From: Photobacterium sp. DA100
GTDB taxonomy: Bacteria > Pseudomonadota > Gammaproteobacteria > Enterobacterales > Vibrionaceae
Direction: 5' to 3'
Assembly (NCBI RefSeq): GCF_029223585.1
Contig: NZ_CP119424.1
Span: 930,001 to 994,000, forward strand
DNA length: 64,000 nucleotides
Positions 10,089-20,000 of the stretch are shown here, in pieces. Position numbers and translations under genes: made by a program. The notes under the pieces were generated by a model, which saw nothing but the letters and a program-made list of their open reading frames with translations, searched no databases and was not told where the DNA came from. The first letter of the stretch is position 1; each line of letters begins with the position of its first letter.

Positions 10089-11465
10089 ATGAAAAAATTA
10101 ATCAGCTTGGCTGTGCCGCTCATCATTTCACAGCTGGTTGCGCAATTATTGGTATTTACTGATGTGTGGATGATGGCCCAACTCAGTATCCTTGCTATTG
10201 CCGGCGGTGGCCTGGGAGCAGCTGTCTACTCAATCGTTTTTACTGTTGCGGGCAGTACCGTTGGATGTGTTGCGAATTTAATTGCTATCGCCTACGGCAA
10301 AAGAATAAAAGATATGGAGAAGGGTGACGCCGAAGTCAGTATTTCTCTCAAAAGTGGACTGCTGCTATCGGTTATCCTGACCGTGACGTTATTGCCCGTC
10401 TTCTTCTGGATGCACGACCTACTGCTCAAAGCCGGTCAAGATCCTGAAACCGTCGTGCTGGCGGTAGATTATCTCAATGCCTTGAAGTGGGCGATGCTGC
10501 CGACGTTGATTCTGTTGGTTCTGCGCAGCTTGGTTAGTGCGTTTGGTGACACCCGCTCGGTTATGGTGATGTCAATTGCCACTGTTATCCTTAATGTGCC
10601 GCTAAGCTACCTGATGGCGTTTCATTGGGATATGGGGTTGGCAGGCTTGGGTTACGGTACTGCACTGGCCGCCTTCGTTGTCATGCTCGGCTATGGCTAT
10701 TGGGTCTTCACCCTTGATAAATACCGTCAATATAATCCATTTGCCAATTGGCAGGAGTATCGTTTGGGTATCCTGGTGCCGTTGTTGGCGATCGGGGTGC
10801 CTATAATGATTGCGACCCTGATGGAGCATGCTCTGTTTTCGAGCGCGGCACTGTTGGCGGGGACCTTAGGGGCCGTGTCGCTGGCTATTCACCAGATTGC
10901 AATGCAATGCTTGAATTTGTCGTGGAACGTAGCCTTTGGCCTGTCCCAGGCAGCTTCTATTTTGGTTAGCCAGCATGTCGGTCTGCAAGAACCTGGCATG
11001 GTAAAACGCTATGCCAAACAGGGTTTGTTGCTGGTAACAATCACCAGTGCTCTATTTGGGGTATTGTTGATTGCAAAACCAGAGTTCTTGACTGTTGTCT
11101 TCAATGTCGAAGGTGATGCATTAGCGGAAGAGTTAGTCACAGCATTGCCCAGTGTGATGATTATGGTTGCGGCTTGTTTTGTGGTTGATGCTTGGCAATT
11201 GTCTGCTATTAGTATTCTTCGCGGCATGAAAGTGGTGAAAGCCCCGACGGTAACGACTGGTATTGGCTACTGGCTCATTGGTCTGCCTTCTGCCTGGGTG
11301 TTGATGAACATGTTTGGTTTGGAAGGTGTTTGGGGTGGTTTGGCCGTTGGTTTGGCTGCTACGGGCTTAATGCTACTGTTCATCTTGTTGCGTGAACTTC
11401 ACAAGCTTGAAGGACGTGAAGTGCAAAGCCACAAAACACAAAGTGCAGGGGCTATGTCATCTTAA
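10089..11465 (+). CDS. MATE-family multidrug/metabolite exporter
   Basis: A 458-aa integral membrane protein with about twelve predicted helices arranged as two related halves, beginning directly with SLAVPLIISQLVAQLLVFTDVWMMAQLS. This is the usual MATE N terminus, in which Pro and Asp-containing helices bind substrate and cation. Members are Na+ or H+ driven antiporters exporting cationic drugs or metabolites. The substrate cannot be told from sequence. It is a single gene. A palindromic stretch 33 bp after the stop belongs to the next gene pair and has no T-run. Confidence 0.88.
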   Translation: MKKLISLAVPLIISQLVAQLLVFTDVWMMAQLSILAIAGGGLGAAVYSIVFTVAGSTVGCVANLIAIAYGKRIKDMEKGDAEVSISLKSGLLLSVILTVTLLPVFFWMHDLLLKAGQDPETVVLAVDYLNALKWAMLPTLILLVLRSLVSAFGDTRSVMVMSIATVILNVPLSYLMAFHWDMGLAGLGYGTALAAFVVMLGYGYWVFTLDKYRQYNPFANWQEYRLGILVPLLAIGVPIMIATLMEHALFSSAALLAGTLGAVSLAIHQIAMQCLNLSWNVAFGLSQAASILVSQHVGLQEPGMVKRYAKQGLLLVTITSALFGVLLIAKPEFLTVVFNVEGDALAEELVTALPSVMIMVAACFVVDAWQLSAISILRGMKVVKAPTVTTGIGYWLIGLPSAWVLMNMFGLEGVWGGLAVGLAATGLMLLFILLRELHKLEGREVQSHKTQSAGAMSS

Positions 11466-11497
11466 AGGAATGATATCCCGTTGTTGATACTGAAATC

Positions 11498-11516
11498 GTA
11501 CGGAAGCTTTCCGTAC
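11498..11516. promoter_or_regulatory. Operator 1 of the toxin-antitoxin operon
   Basis: A palindrome GTACGGA-N5-TCCGTAC, extended outward to 13-bp arms (11493-11521). The same 7-5-7 pattern recurs at 11555, centre-to-centre 57 bp away, just before the DUF1778 antitoxin gene. Ribbon-helix-helix antitoxins of this family autoregulate through such palindromes. A terminator role for the MATE gene is unlikely because no T-run follows. Confidence 0.75.
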
Positions 11517-11554
11517 GATTTGCTGTGTCGGTGAACAAGGAGTATACTTTTTAT

Positions 11555-11573
11555 GTACGGAGTGTTTCCGTAC
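11555..11573. promoter_or_regulatory. Operator 2 of the toxin-antitoxin operon
   Basis: The second copy of GTACGGA-N5-TCCGTAC. It ends 14 bp before the antitoxin ATG and 4 bp before its ribosome site (GGAGG), so bound repressor would block transcription or leader clearance. Arms are identical to operator 1 and the spacer differs. Confidence 0.75.
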
Positions 11574-11587
11574 TGATGGAGGTGGAT

Positions 11588-11857
11588 ATGGCAACAGCAC
11601 GTTTGGACTTGCGCCTGGATGAAGAAATTAAAGCCAAAGCTGAAAAGGCCTCGGCACTTTTGGGGCTGAAAAGTCTGACTGAGTACGTGGTCCGTCTGAT
11701 GGATGAAGATGCCAGCCAGGTAATCGCTCAGCATGAAAGCATCACTGTTGATGGTGATGTATTTGATCGGTTCGTTGATGCTTGCGATAAGGCTAAATCA
11801 CCGAATAAAGCTTTGCTCGATGCTGTGGATTTTGCAGATGAAAAGGGCTTTAAGTAA
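11588..11857 (+). CDS. DUF1778 antitoxin (TacA-like, ribbon-helix-helix)
   Basis: An 89-aa protein. The N-terminal ribbon-helix-helix segment (MATARLDLRLDEEIKAKAEK) is the DUF1778 DNA-binding domain, and the Asp/Glu-rich C-terminal half is the region that wraps and neutralises the GNAT toxin in TacA-type pairs. The ATG at 11588 is preceded by GGAGGTGG, which fixes the start; upstream in-frame codons read through operator 2. The stop codon abuts the toxin start. Two matching palindromes upstream point to autorepression. Confidence 0.88.
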   Translation: MATARLDLRLDEEIKAKAEKASALLGLKSLTEYVVRLMDEDASQVIAQHESITVDGDVFDRFVDACDKAKSPNKALLDAVDFADEKGFK

Positions 11858-12394
11858 GTGAGTTGGGCCAAAGAGTTTATCGAGCTTGATAAAAAGCTGC
11901 ATGACCGCGCGTCCTTTGACTGCGGTGAACCGGAACTAAATACCTTCATTCAGACTCAGGCGGCAAAACATATGCAGGCAGGTATCAGCCGTACCATGGT
12001 GCTACCTGCCTTACTTCCGCTACCCAATCAAAAACGGCCCATTTGTGCTTTCTATAGCATTGCGCCGAGCTCGATATGTCGCGATACATTACCGGCGGCA
12101 ATGGCTAAAAAGCTTCCCAAGTATCCGATTCCTGTTTTTTTGCTTGCTCAACTTGCCGTTCACCATGAATATCATGGCAATGGACTGGGTAAAGTGAGTT
12201 TGGTCAAGGCATTGAGATATCTTTGGCAAGTCAATGCTCATATGAGGGCGTATGCGATTGTCGTTGATTGTCTGAGCTCCGAAGCGGAATCCTTTTATAC
12301 CAAATATGGCTTTGAAGTGCTTTGCGAGCACAACGGGCGGGTACGGATGTTTATACCGATGAAAACTGTCGGCCAGTTGTTTGAAGGGCGATAA
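11858..12394 (+). CDS. GNAT-family acetyltransferase toxin (TacT-like)
   Basis: A 178-aa GNAT acetyltransferase starting at GTG directly after the antitoxin stop. It has the family N terminus FDCGEPELNTFIQTQA, the acetyl-CoA P-loop region HHEYHGNGLGKVSLVKAL, and a C-terminal Tyr in FYTKYGFEVL, where the catalytic Tyr of TacT-type toxins lies. Such toxins acetylate aminoacyl-tRNA and stop translation until the DUF1778 partner rescues the cell. Target tRNA is unknown here. A strong terminator follows. Confidence 0.87.
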   Translation: MSWAKEFIELDKKLHDRASFDCGEPELNTFIQTQAAKHMQAGISRTMVLPALLPLPNQKRPICAFYSIAPSSICRDTLPAAMAKKLPKYPIPVFLLAQLAVHHEYHGNGLGKVSLVKALRYLWQVNAHMRAYAIVVDCLSSEAESFYTKYGFEVLCEHNGRVRMFIPMKTVGQLFEGR

Positions 12395-12407
12395 TTGAAA
12401 GAATCGA

Positions 12408-12436
12408 AAGCCGGAGTGAAACACTCCGGCTTTTTT
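12408..12436 (+). terminator. Terminator between the toxin gene and the convergent SPOR lipoprotein gene
   Basis: A 12-bp stem AAAGCCGGAGTG / CACTCCGGCTTT with loop AAA, followed by T6. The long stem with A residues on the other side may also help end the minus-strand gene that terminates at 12439. Confidence 0.88.
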
Positions 12437-12438
12437 GA

Positions 12439-12849
12439 TCAACGCAGGCGGAAGACGTCAGTTTGCTTGTCACTTTGTACTTCGGCAAAGCTTCTGATGA
12501 ATGGCCCCTGCTGGCGTACGGCTTCTGGCAGGCGGTCAATGACAGCTTTGGCTTCGTCTTTGGTTGCAAAATCGCCGTAAATAACAGCATACCAGCGACC
12601 GCTTGAACTTTTCTTCCAGTTCACCCAGATTGGCTGTTGGCCCTGGATGTGGTTGATATAGTTTCTGACATCGGCTTGACGCTCTTCGGTCAGAGCGAGC
12701 ACCTGAATGGTGAAACGCTCAGGGTTGAGGTGGCCGTAGGCTTCCTCTGTGGTCATCTGGCCTATACATTGGCTGTCAGTGTGCGTGTTTTCGGTGGTGG
12801 AACAGCCGGCTAAAAGAAGCACAGCCAAAACTGCAAAAATTTTTTGCAT
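12439..12849 (-). CDS. SPOR-domain lipoprotein
   Basis: A 136-aa lipoprotein with lipobox LLLAGC (Cys15) and a C-terminal SPOR domain (about 45-125: FTIQVLALTEER, WYAVIYGDF, PFIRSFAEVQ). SPOR domains bind denuded peptidoglycan at the septum. The protein is a clear paralogue of the one at 34857-35381, sharing IQVLAL, WY, YG-F and PFIRS in the same order. It is a single gene; its specific role is unknown. Confidence 0.82.
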   Translation of the reverse strand: MQKIFAVLAVLLLAGCSTTENTHTDSQCIGQMTTEEAYGHLNPERFTIQVLALTEERQADVRNYINHIQGQQPIWVNWKKSSSGRWYAVIYGDFATKDEAKAVIDRLPEAVRQQGPFIRSFAEVQSDKQTDVFRLR

Positions 12850-13147
12850 TAAAAACTCCTTGGTAATAACCCCATACCCAATTCATTGGATATATCTTTT
12901 AGTTTTTATAAACGACAATTTTACCAATAATGATGAGCGTTTGTTTGACAATACTCGTCGGTAAAAGCGTGTTTGCCGAAGATGGCAGCAAAAGTTGCTG
13001 ATTTATTCGGCGTTGACGGAATAAGGCGCAGCGAAATATTGCCAGGTGATTGAAATTGTATAGAAAATAGCTCGTTTGTTGGTTCGGTCTTCAGTTACCT
13101 TGAAAGTTAACACTAAGGTGTGACTATTCTATCTATTTTTCAGTATA
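12850..13147. other. Intergenic region between a SPOR lipoprotein and umuDC
   Basis: About 300 bp between divergent genes. It must contain the promoters for the SPOR lipoprotein gene (leftward) and umuDC (rightward). I see no further ORF; the only clear motif is the LexA box at its right end. Confidence 0.5.
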
Positions 13148-13163
13148 CTGTATATATATACAG
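13148..13163 (+). promoter_or_regulatory. LexA (SOS) box of umuDC
   Basis: The sequence CTGT-ATATATAT-ACAG is a perfect match to the gammaproteobacterial LexA consensus CTGT-N8-ACAG. It lies 13 bp before the umuD start, so LexA would cover the promoter or leader. Confidence 0.95.
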
Positions 13164-13176
13164 TTAACTGAGAACG

Positions 13177-13566
13177 ATGGAGATGAAGCTATTTCCTTAC
13201 TTTATTGAAGGGGTGAAGTGCGGCTTTCCGTCACCTGCTGACGGCCATCAAGAGGAGCTCGACCTAGAGAGCTATCTCATTAGAAACCCCAATGCCACTT
13301 TTTTCCTGCGGGCGTCTGGTGAATCCATGATAGGTGCCGGTATTTACGACGGTGACCTATTGGTCGTTGATCGGGCCGAGCCCGTTGCTCCCGGGCGAAT
13401 TGTGATTGCCAGGATATATGATGAATTCACATGCAAGCGCCTGATGCGCCATGACCAAACATGGTGGTTGGTTGCCGAAAACCCGAGTTTCAAGCCTTTT
13501 CCCATGCCCGAAGATTCAGAAATTTTTGGGGTGGTAACGCGCAATGTGCATAACTTACTGGGGTGA
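13177..13566 (+). CDS. umuD: UmuD, translesion polymerase accessory protein
   Basis: A 129-aa LexA-fold autoprotease. The cleavage site Cys-Gly lies in VKCGFPSP, the nucleophile Ser in ASGESMIGAGI, and the general-base Lys in FTCKRL. RecA-stimulated self-cleavage makes UmuD', which combines with UmuC to form DNA polymerase V. The start at 13177 is favoured by a GAGAA sequence 6 bases upstream; a second Met two codons on has its ribosome site too close. It is transcribed with umuC (3 bp apart) behind a perfect LexA box. Confidence 0.95.
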   Translation: MEMKLFPYFIEGVKCGFPSPADGHQEELDLESYLIRNPNATFFLRASGESMIGAGIYDGDLLVVDRAEPVAPGRIVIARIYDEFTCKRLMRHDQTWWLVAENPSFKPFPMPEDSEIFGVVTRNVHNLLG

Positions 13567-13569
13567 ACG

Positions 13570-14871
13570 ATGGCGGCATTAGACGGATATCGTGATCAGG
13601 TGTGGGCGCTGGTTGATGCCAAAAGTTTCTACTGTGCCTGTGAACAGCTGTTTGACCCAAAGTTGGTGAATAAACCGCTTGTGGTGCTATCTAACAATGA
13701 TGGGTGCTGTGTCGCGCTTTCTCCTGAGGCCAAAGCGCTCGGTATCAAGCGTGGTGCGCCGTGGTTCAAAATTGAACGCGAAGCCAGGAAGATGGGGGTT
13801 GAAGTCAGGAGTTCGAATTATACCCTGTATGCTGATATGAGCCGCCGCTTCATCGAAGAACTGCATCGCTTTTCGCCTCATGTTGAGCAGTACTCTATCG
13901 ATGAAGCTTTTGTACGGCTGGACGGTTTCCAGCTCGATGGGTTGACCCATTACGGTAAGGAGATCCGCGACAGGATTTATCAGCATTTGGGGCTGCCTGT
14001 CAGGGTGGGTATTGGTTCGAGTCCAACATTAGCCAAACTTGGCAATCAGGCTGCCAAACAATACGAGCAAAGGGTGGATGGCGTTATTCAAATTGACAGC
14101 GAACAGCGTCGCCGCTGGTTGCTAGAAAGGTGCTGTGTGCAAGATATATGGGGGGTCGGAGCGAAGACCGCGACCCGGCTGCAAACCAGTGGTATCACCA
14201 ATGCACTGCAATTAGCCGAACAGAATCCGGCCGATATGCGCCGATTGTGGAATGTCGGGCTTGCCCGAACTGTGCTTGAGCTTCAAGGTGTTGCTTGTAT
14301 TGACCCCGGCGACATAGACGAGAAGCGTAAGCAGATTTTATCGAGCCGCAGTTTTGGTGTTGACCTAAGCGATCTCGACGATTTGAAATCGGCCCTTGCA
14401 TTTCATTGCCAGCGGGCTGGCGAGAAGCTTCGGCGTCAACATAGCCAAGCCGGTGTGGTTGGTGTTTTTCTTCGTACCAATCGCTATAAAGATTTGCCGC
14501 AGCATAATGTTAGTTGTGCGAGAGAGTTGCTGTGCCCGAGTCAGGACAGTTATAAATTTCTCGATATTGCGTTGCAGCAACTGGAGTCTATTTACCGACC
14601 GGGTTACGCCTACCAGAAGATCGGGGTAATATTGGATGGTTTAACCGATGCCAATAATGATCAATTCCAGTTTGATATGTTTGATGACAGTGCTCTGGAA
14701 GAGATGAAGCGGCGTGATCTCATGGCAATCACCGATCAGATGAATGCAAAATTCAAAAACGGTGTAAAGCCTGCTTCTGTCATCGGCTCTACCAATTGGC
14801 ACATGCGCCAAGCATTTAGATCAAACCGTTGGACGACACGGCTGGACGAGCTACAGGTCGCCAAGTGTTAA
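13570..14871 (+). CDS. umuC: UmuC, DNA polymerase V catalytic subunit
   Basis: A 433-aa Y-family polymerase. The N-terminal metal ligand region is ALVDAKSFYCACEQLF, the catalytic acidic motif is YSIDEAFVRLD, the thumb has paired helix-hairpin-helix segments (about 185-230), and a little-finger domain and C-terminal tail follow. It carries out error-prone bypass of DNA lesions after SOS induction. Full length (E. coli UmuC is 422 aa). It is co-transcribed with umuD. Confidence 0.95.
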   Translation: MAALDGYRDQVWALVDAKSFYCACEQLFDPKLVNKPLVVLSNNDGCCVALSPEAKALGIKRGAPWFKIEREARKMGVEVRSSNYTLYADMSRRFIEELHRFSPHVEQYSIDEAFVRLDGFQLDGLTHYGKEIRDRIYQHLGLPVRVGIGSSPTLAKLGNQAAKQYEQRVDGVIQIDSEQRRRWLLERCCVQDIWGVGAKTATRLQTSGITNALQLAEQNPADMRRLWNVGLARTVLELQGVACIDPGDIDEKRKQILSSRSFGVDLSDLDDLKSALAFHCQRAGEKLRRQHSQAGVVGVFLRTNRYKDLPQHNVSCARELLCPSQDSYKFLDIALQQLESIYRPGYAYQKIGVILDGLTDANNDQFQFDMFDDSALEEMKRRDLMAITDQMNAKFKNGVKPASVIGSTNWHMRQAFRSNRWTTRLDELQVAKC

Positions 14872-14980
14872 TGGCGTGCCATATAACAAAACTGTATGTC
14901 ATAGAGTGAAAGCGAATTTCTGGATTTAACCAATTGGTTAATAATTACCTTCATTGAAACAGGAAGGTATGAGGTTGCGG

Positions 14981-15232
14981 ATGTTTGTATGGATAGGCTT
15001 AGTATGTGGCATTCTGATCGCCTCATCGTATACCTCTGGGCTGGTAAGCGCAGTATTAGACCTTGCCGCATTTGTCATTATTTTAGGCCTAGGTGTACGC
15101 AGGGTAAGGCAAGGTAAAGTGGATAAAAAGGGAAGTGTGCGTCAGTTGAAGACTGAGGCGGATAGCTCGGGCTTTATTGAAGAAGTGAAGCAAATTAACA
15201 GTGTGACAGACCGGCTGGACATTACACCGTAA
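14981..15232 (+). CDS. Small membrane protein of unknown function
   Basis: An 83-aa protein with two predicted membrane helices (MFVWIGLVCGILIASSY and LVSAVLDLAAFVIILGLGV) followed by a basic then acidic cytoplasmic tail. I place the start at 14981 because GAGG is 6 bases upstream; in-frame ATGs at 14954 and 14969 lack a well-spaced site. I do not recognise a family. It stands alone between umuC and yeiH. Confidence 0.55.
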   Translation: MFVWIGLVCGILIASSYTSGLVSAVLDLAAFVIILGLGVRRVRQGKVDKKGSVRQLKTEADSSGFIEEVKQINSVTDRLDITP

Positions 15233-15250
15233 CGTATTGTGGCAAGCGAC

Positions 15251-15285
15251 TAAAAAACAGCCCCTTAAAGTGAATAAGGGGCTGT
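15251..15285 (-). terminator. Terminator of yeiH
   Basis: An 11-bp stem ACAGCCCCTTA / TAAGGGGCTGT with a 7-base loop. Read on the minus strand it is followed by T6, so it ends the leftward yeiH transcript. Confidence 0.88.
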
Positions 15286-15307
15286 ATTGTTTGTGTGATA
15301 CCGAAAA

Positions 15308-16258
15308 TTAGCCAGCAAGCTGGATATAGGCCAGTGAGCCTCCACCGATACATAGCCATAGCAGCACACCCAGTAACAACGGCTGGATACCTGCGGCTCG
15401 AAGCTTCTGGATGGTGATCCCTGAACCGATCAGGAACAGACACACCACCAGAATACGTTTGGATACCGAGAATATTGCCGAATACATCGGTTGAAAACCA
15501 GGTAGTAGGTAGGCAATGCCAATTGCCAAGCAATAGAACACAATAAAGAAAGGCACACCGATTTTTTTACTGTTACCCTTGAACATCAGAGCGCTGAGGA
15601 AGGCAATTGGAATGATCCATAGCGCACGGGCAAGCTTCAACGTCGTTGCTGTTTTCAGTGCCTCGTCCCCGTAGGCACCAGCAGCACCCACAACCGACGA
15701 TGTATCATGAATTGCAATTGCTGCCCATGTGCCGAAAGCATGCTGGCTCATTTCCAAGTAATGGCCAATGACAGGGAAGATAAACAATGCAATCGCATTC
15801 AGGACAAAAACCGTGGCCAGTGCTAAAGAGGTTTGGTCGTCTTTGGCATTAATGGCCGGTGCAACCGCCGCAATAGCACTGCCGCCACAGATGGCTGTGC
15901 CTGAGGCAATAAGGTGACCCGTTTTCTGTTCTATACGCAGTAATTTAGTGAGTACATAGCCCAGTAGCAAAGTACAAAAGATCGAGGCAATGATAAGGCC
16001 CAGGCCTTGTTTGCTTGCTTCTATTGCCTGATCTAGCTGGATACCAAAACCAAGTCCAATGATGGAGTAAGAGAGGAGTTTCTTAGTCAGTGCAGCCAAA
16101 TTAAATTGTGTTGGGACCAAACCGAAAGTGGCAAGGGTGAAGCCTAGCACCAGGGCAACCGGAGAGCTGACAACCGGTAGCAAGCATAGCAATGCCACTG
16201 CGATGAAAAGGCCATCGGTCTTGGAGAGTTTGTTGAAAAGAGAGAATTTAGCAGACAT
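15308..16258 (-). CDS. YeiH-family putative sulfate exporter (UPF0324)
   Basis: A 316-aa membrane protein of about ten helices. It shows the family signatures [30 protein letters not shown] and [16 protein letters not shown]. Members are described as putative sulfate or anion exporters, and no substrate is shown here. It is a single gene with its own terminator. Slightly short of E. coli YeiH (349 aa) but both conserved motifs are intact. Confidence 0.85.
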   Translation of the reverse strand: MSAKFSLFNKLSKTDGLFIAVALLCLLPVVSSPVALVLGFTLATFGLVPTQFNLAALTKKLLSYSIIGLGFGIQLDQAIEASKQGLGLIIASIFCTLLLGYVLTKLLRIEQKTGHLIASGTAICGGSAIAAVAPAINAKDDQTSLALATVFVLNAIALFIFPVIGHYLEMSQHAFGTWAAIAIHDTSSVVGAAGAYGDEALKTATTLKLARALWIIPIAFLSALMFKGNSKKIGVPFFIVFYCLAIGIAYLLPGFQPMYSAIFSVSKRILVVCLFLIGSGITIQKLRAAGIQPLLLGVLLWLCIGGGSLAYIQLAG

Positions 16259-16410
16259 TGGTTATACAGATGAACAAAACTTGGCAGGAGTATATGCGTA
16301 AAGAGTAGTAAGGATAATTATAATATTTTGATGCCAGGGTTAAGATCTACTTAACATATGGTTATGCAGTATTGAACCGATAGAGGTTAAATGTAGCAAT
16401 CCTGTCCAGG

Positions 16411-16734
16411 TCATTTTTTAATCCACCTGCCAGATGGATCCTGGTAATAATGACCAGGTGCGGTTTTATCGACGGCTTTTTTGTGGGCGATATGGCCAAC
16501 TTCCTTGACGGTGAGCCCGTGTGAGACGGCAATTCTTTTGAAAGTATTTGTTCTGCGTGTATTCACCTCGGAAACCAAACTTTTTACCTGCGGTGACGGG
16601 CGGGCAGTAATAGGGGCGATCAGTCCAGTGTTTGCTTCACCAACAAGTCCTTGATCCTTGGCTTGCTGAAGATCGAGAGCAAATGCACTAAATGTCAGAA
16701 AGACGGAAAGTAAGAACAGCATTTTTCGCGTCAT
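16411..16734 (-). CDS. ydbL: YdbL-family periplasmic protein (DUF1318)
   Basis: A 107-aa secreted protein with a signal peptide (about 1-19) and the DUF1318 body (LQQAKDQGLVGEANTGLIAP, VNTRRTNTFKRIA, GHYYQDPSGRWIKK). In Enterobacteriaceae ydbL is last in the ydbH-ynbE-ydbL operon, as here. The YdbH-YnbE pair is proposed to form a phospholipid bridge between membranes, with YdbL modulating it. Confidence 0.9.
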   Translation of the reverse strand: MTRKMLFLLSVFLTFSAFALDLQQAKDQGLVGEANTGLIAPITARPSPQVKSLVSEVNTRRTNTFKRIAVSHGLTVKEVGHIAHKKAVDKTAPGHYYQDPSGRWIKK

Positions 16735-16752
16735 GGCATACTCCCTGCCAGC

Positions 16753-16968
16753 TTAAAAGACATCATCATCATTAAACAGCTCATCGATTTCCTTATCAAC
16801 TTTAATACGAATTTCGTGTTCTATCTTGACATTCAAATTAACTTCTATTGGCTTATCAGAGGCAGTGACTTGTACCGTTGGGGTACAGCCAGATAGTGCC
16901 ATAAGCGACATGACCGAAAACAGGGCGATAAAAAATGGTATATAAAACAGCTTAAGTTGGATATCCAT
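16753..16968 (-). CDS. ynbE: YnbE-family outer-membrane lipoprotein
   Basis: A 71-aa lipoprotein with lipobox LMALSGC and the family core CTPTVQVTASDKPIEVNLNVKIEHEIRI. YnbE is thought to stack onto the C terminus of YdbH and complete its beta-groove at the outer membrane. It lies 18 bp before ydbL and 92 bp after ydbH in the same direction. Confidence 0.9.
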   Translation of the reverse strand: MDIQLKLFYIPFFIALFSVMSLMALSGCTPTVQVTASDKPIEVNLNVKIEHEIRIKVDKEIDELFNDDDVF

Positions 16969-17060
16969 TGGTTACAACCTTTTGTGGACCCTTACCTTTG
17001 ACCTCGCTTTAGCTCAAAGGCGTGTCCAACTAAGTGATTTTGAGTTCAAGCGCAAAAATG

Positions 17061-20000
17061 CTACTTATCCACACCAATCTGCTTTAAGAACATGTTTTCC
17101 AGCTTTTTTGAATTAATCATGTTAAGTGTTTTTAGTAGTGCTGGAATATTTTCTTCTATGCTGAGATTCAGATTAATGGGTCGCCCGGATAAAACATCTG
17201 GGTTTCGCCCTTTAAAATGTGATCTAGCACTTAGCTGTCCTTCTTTAGAATAGTCTAGATTAACGATTAGCGAGTGGTAGTTATAATTTTTGAGAATCGT
17301 ACTCACAACTAACAAACTATTTTCACCCGCGGCCTCTACGTTTTGATCGATACGGGATCCCTCCTTGTACTTAAGGATCCCGCCCGGGTATCGAGCGTGC
17401 AGTTTTCCACCTGCTATTATTGGTGCGCTATCCTTTATTCCAAATGGCAGCAGACCATCGATAACTCCGGACATCTCGATATCATCAGCCGCAACAGCCT
17501 CAATGAGTTTTGGCAATTTTATGCCATGGACCTGGATGGGCACGGTGGGAATATTGGACAGGGAGTCGCTGGCGATGTCGTGAATACTGATGTCCCCACC
17601 CAGCAAATAAGCTTTGCCCCTATAGAGTTTGTAATATGGTTTTTGGCTGTCGAACTCCAGTATGGCATACAGGTTTTCCAATAGTATTCCTGCGTGCAGG
17701 TAGCTGACATGAAGGCTGATAGGTTGACGTGACCGGACACCGTGATTGGAGATGTCTATAGACAGGGAGACATTGAGATCGGCGAAATGAATATCATGGA
17801 CATAACCACTTAAATTGTGGGTAAACAGGCTGATCTGACCTGACCATTGATCGCCACGGACCGTGAGATTCGCTTCGAAGCCAAGTGAACCCGAGTGTAT
17901 ATCATGATCCAAGGGCAATTTGGGCAGGTAATGCTTTTTCAAAGATTGCTTGCTGGAAAATGGAATATCATTACGGTGTAACTCTATGTTGGCTTGTTGC
18001 TGAGGTATCAGATATTCAATGGTATAGACAAACAGTTTGGTATGGCGCTTGTTTAAGATTTCGCCTTTGAAGCTCGACCTCACTGGATCTACAGTCAGTA
18101 CACCATTAGTCATTAAACCGGGCAGGCGCTGATTATTTTGATTGACCGTGATGCTGGCTTGATAGTCGGTGGTGAGAAGAAACTCAGCCGAGTGCTCAGG
18201 CTTGATTGCTAGTTTTAAACCCAGCTTTGAGAGCACAGCTGACAGCTGACCGCTATAACGTTGCACGGGTAATTGGTTAATATTTTCTTTTTGCCTCATG
18301 GCTCTAATTTCAGCTTCATAGGTACCTTCTGGGGTGATCAACTTAAGTGCAGCAAGGTTGTCGGCATTAACTCTGATCGGGTGGTTAACGTCCGTAGAAA
18401 TAAATAAGCCCGTGGTTTTGTCAAGTTTGAAATCTTGCTTGATGGTTACCATCTGAGCTTCTATCGTGATGTTTTCGGCATCAGCTTCGAGCCATTCACC
18501 ACTGTGCTCAATGCGCATTTTATCGATGATGAGCTGGGAATCATTGAGCTGGAATTCAATTTGCTCACCAGACCAATTGCCTTCAATCACCGACTGGATT
18601 CGACTGTTATGGATACTCACCGCAGGGGTCGGAAATAACTGTGGAACTAACGCGTTAATTATGCTTTTTGCGTGACACTGTAGCGTTTCGTTGCTGTCGA
18701 TAAAGGGTATGAGGCAGTGGAGGGCCGAGAAATCAAGCTTCAAGTCATAGCCTAGTTTGTCATTACGGAAGTGGAGTTGTTCAGTGCTTTTGTCCAGTCC
18801 TAAAGCAATACTGCCATCACGGTAGTCGGCATTGAATGTCAGAGTGCCATCGGTGTTGAGCTCAAGTACAGCAAGGGATGATTTCGATGTCGCATTTTGG
18901 GCCAATAATGGATGCTCGAAGGCAAAGCGATTGAGCTCGACATTGACCTGCTCAGGTAGAGCGACGTCGATGGTATAACGGACGTGCTCGACATCATGGA
19001 AATGGAGTGGGTCACTTTTGTTTTCGGGGCTGCCATTCTTGAAAGTCAATGCTCTTTGACTGGCAGAGATTATGATAGGCTTTGTTAATTTTGCGCTTGG
19101 TATATCGTAAAGCTTGAGCCTGTCGGTGAGATCCCGGGTGTGTTTGAAGTTTGCCTCACACCGAAATGTTTTGGGTAACGGGCTAATGAAGCTGATGTCG
19201 GCGTTACAATCTAGCTGGTTGCCTCTTGGACCGATAACAGTACCGGTGAACTCTGCCTCTTCGAGAGTACGGTGCTTGATAATTACATCAATATCGTAAG
19301 GTTGTTCTGGTCCCAGAGCCTTGCCGATCAACCGTAGCTCGGCTTGTTTATCAGGCCTGTTGTGCCGAACCCTGGGAGTGTCCAATACCAGTTTGGCATC
19401 CATGATCAGGTTACCGTAGGTGAAGTGGCTGACCTTTAGGTGCTTTAATGGGAGTTGCGCCAAATTCGCAATGGCATGGCCTAAATGCAAGCCCTCATGG
19501 GCGTCGTCGGGTTTTTCCAGAAACTCAGGCAGCTCTGTCGGCTGGGCAAAGCGTAATACGTCGGCCTGCAAGCGCATACTCTGGCTTGGTTGGTTGAGGT
19601 CGACAGTCAATGCGATATCATGGCCTGTCTGTTGAAAGTTATCTATTTCCGTTTGCCATAGCGGTGTCAGGGCGTCGAGATGGACGGCCAAGGGAGTTTT
19701 ACCATTTTGCCAACTCAGTGAAAAATGCCCTTTGCTTAACTCGATCGGATAGCTGTTTTGGCCAATATCCTGGGGCAGAAAGATGTTGAGTTTGGCGGCA
19801 TCGATGATCCCGGTAAGCGTGACGAATGGTTCTGTGGTAAGGACCAGCTGTAAATTGTTTACTAGCTGCGGCATGCGATTGCCTACTGTGTTTTCGAGGG
19901 TGACTGAAGCCTGCTGGCTATGTGCACTGAACACATATGGCGCTGAAAGATCCGTTAAGTTAAAAGTGGTGTTGCTGAAGTGAATGTCATTAATAATGAG

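Noticed and set aside
11493..11521. Palindrome after the MATE gene as a terminator
   Set aside because: No T-run follows, and the same motif recurs before the antitoxin start, so an operator is more likely.
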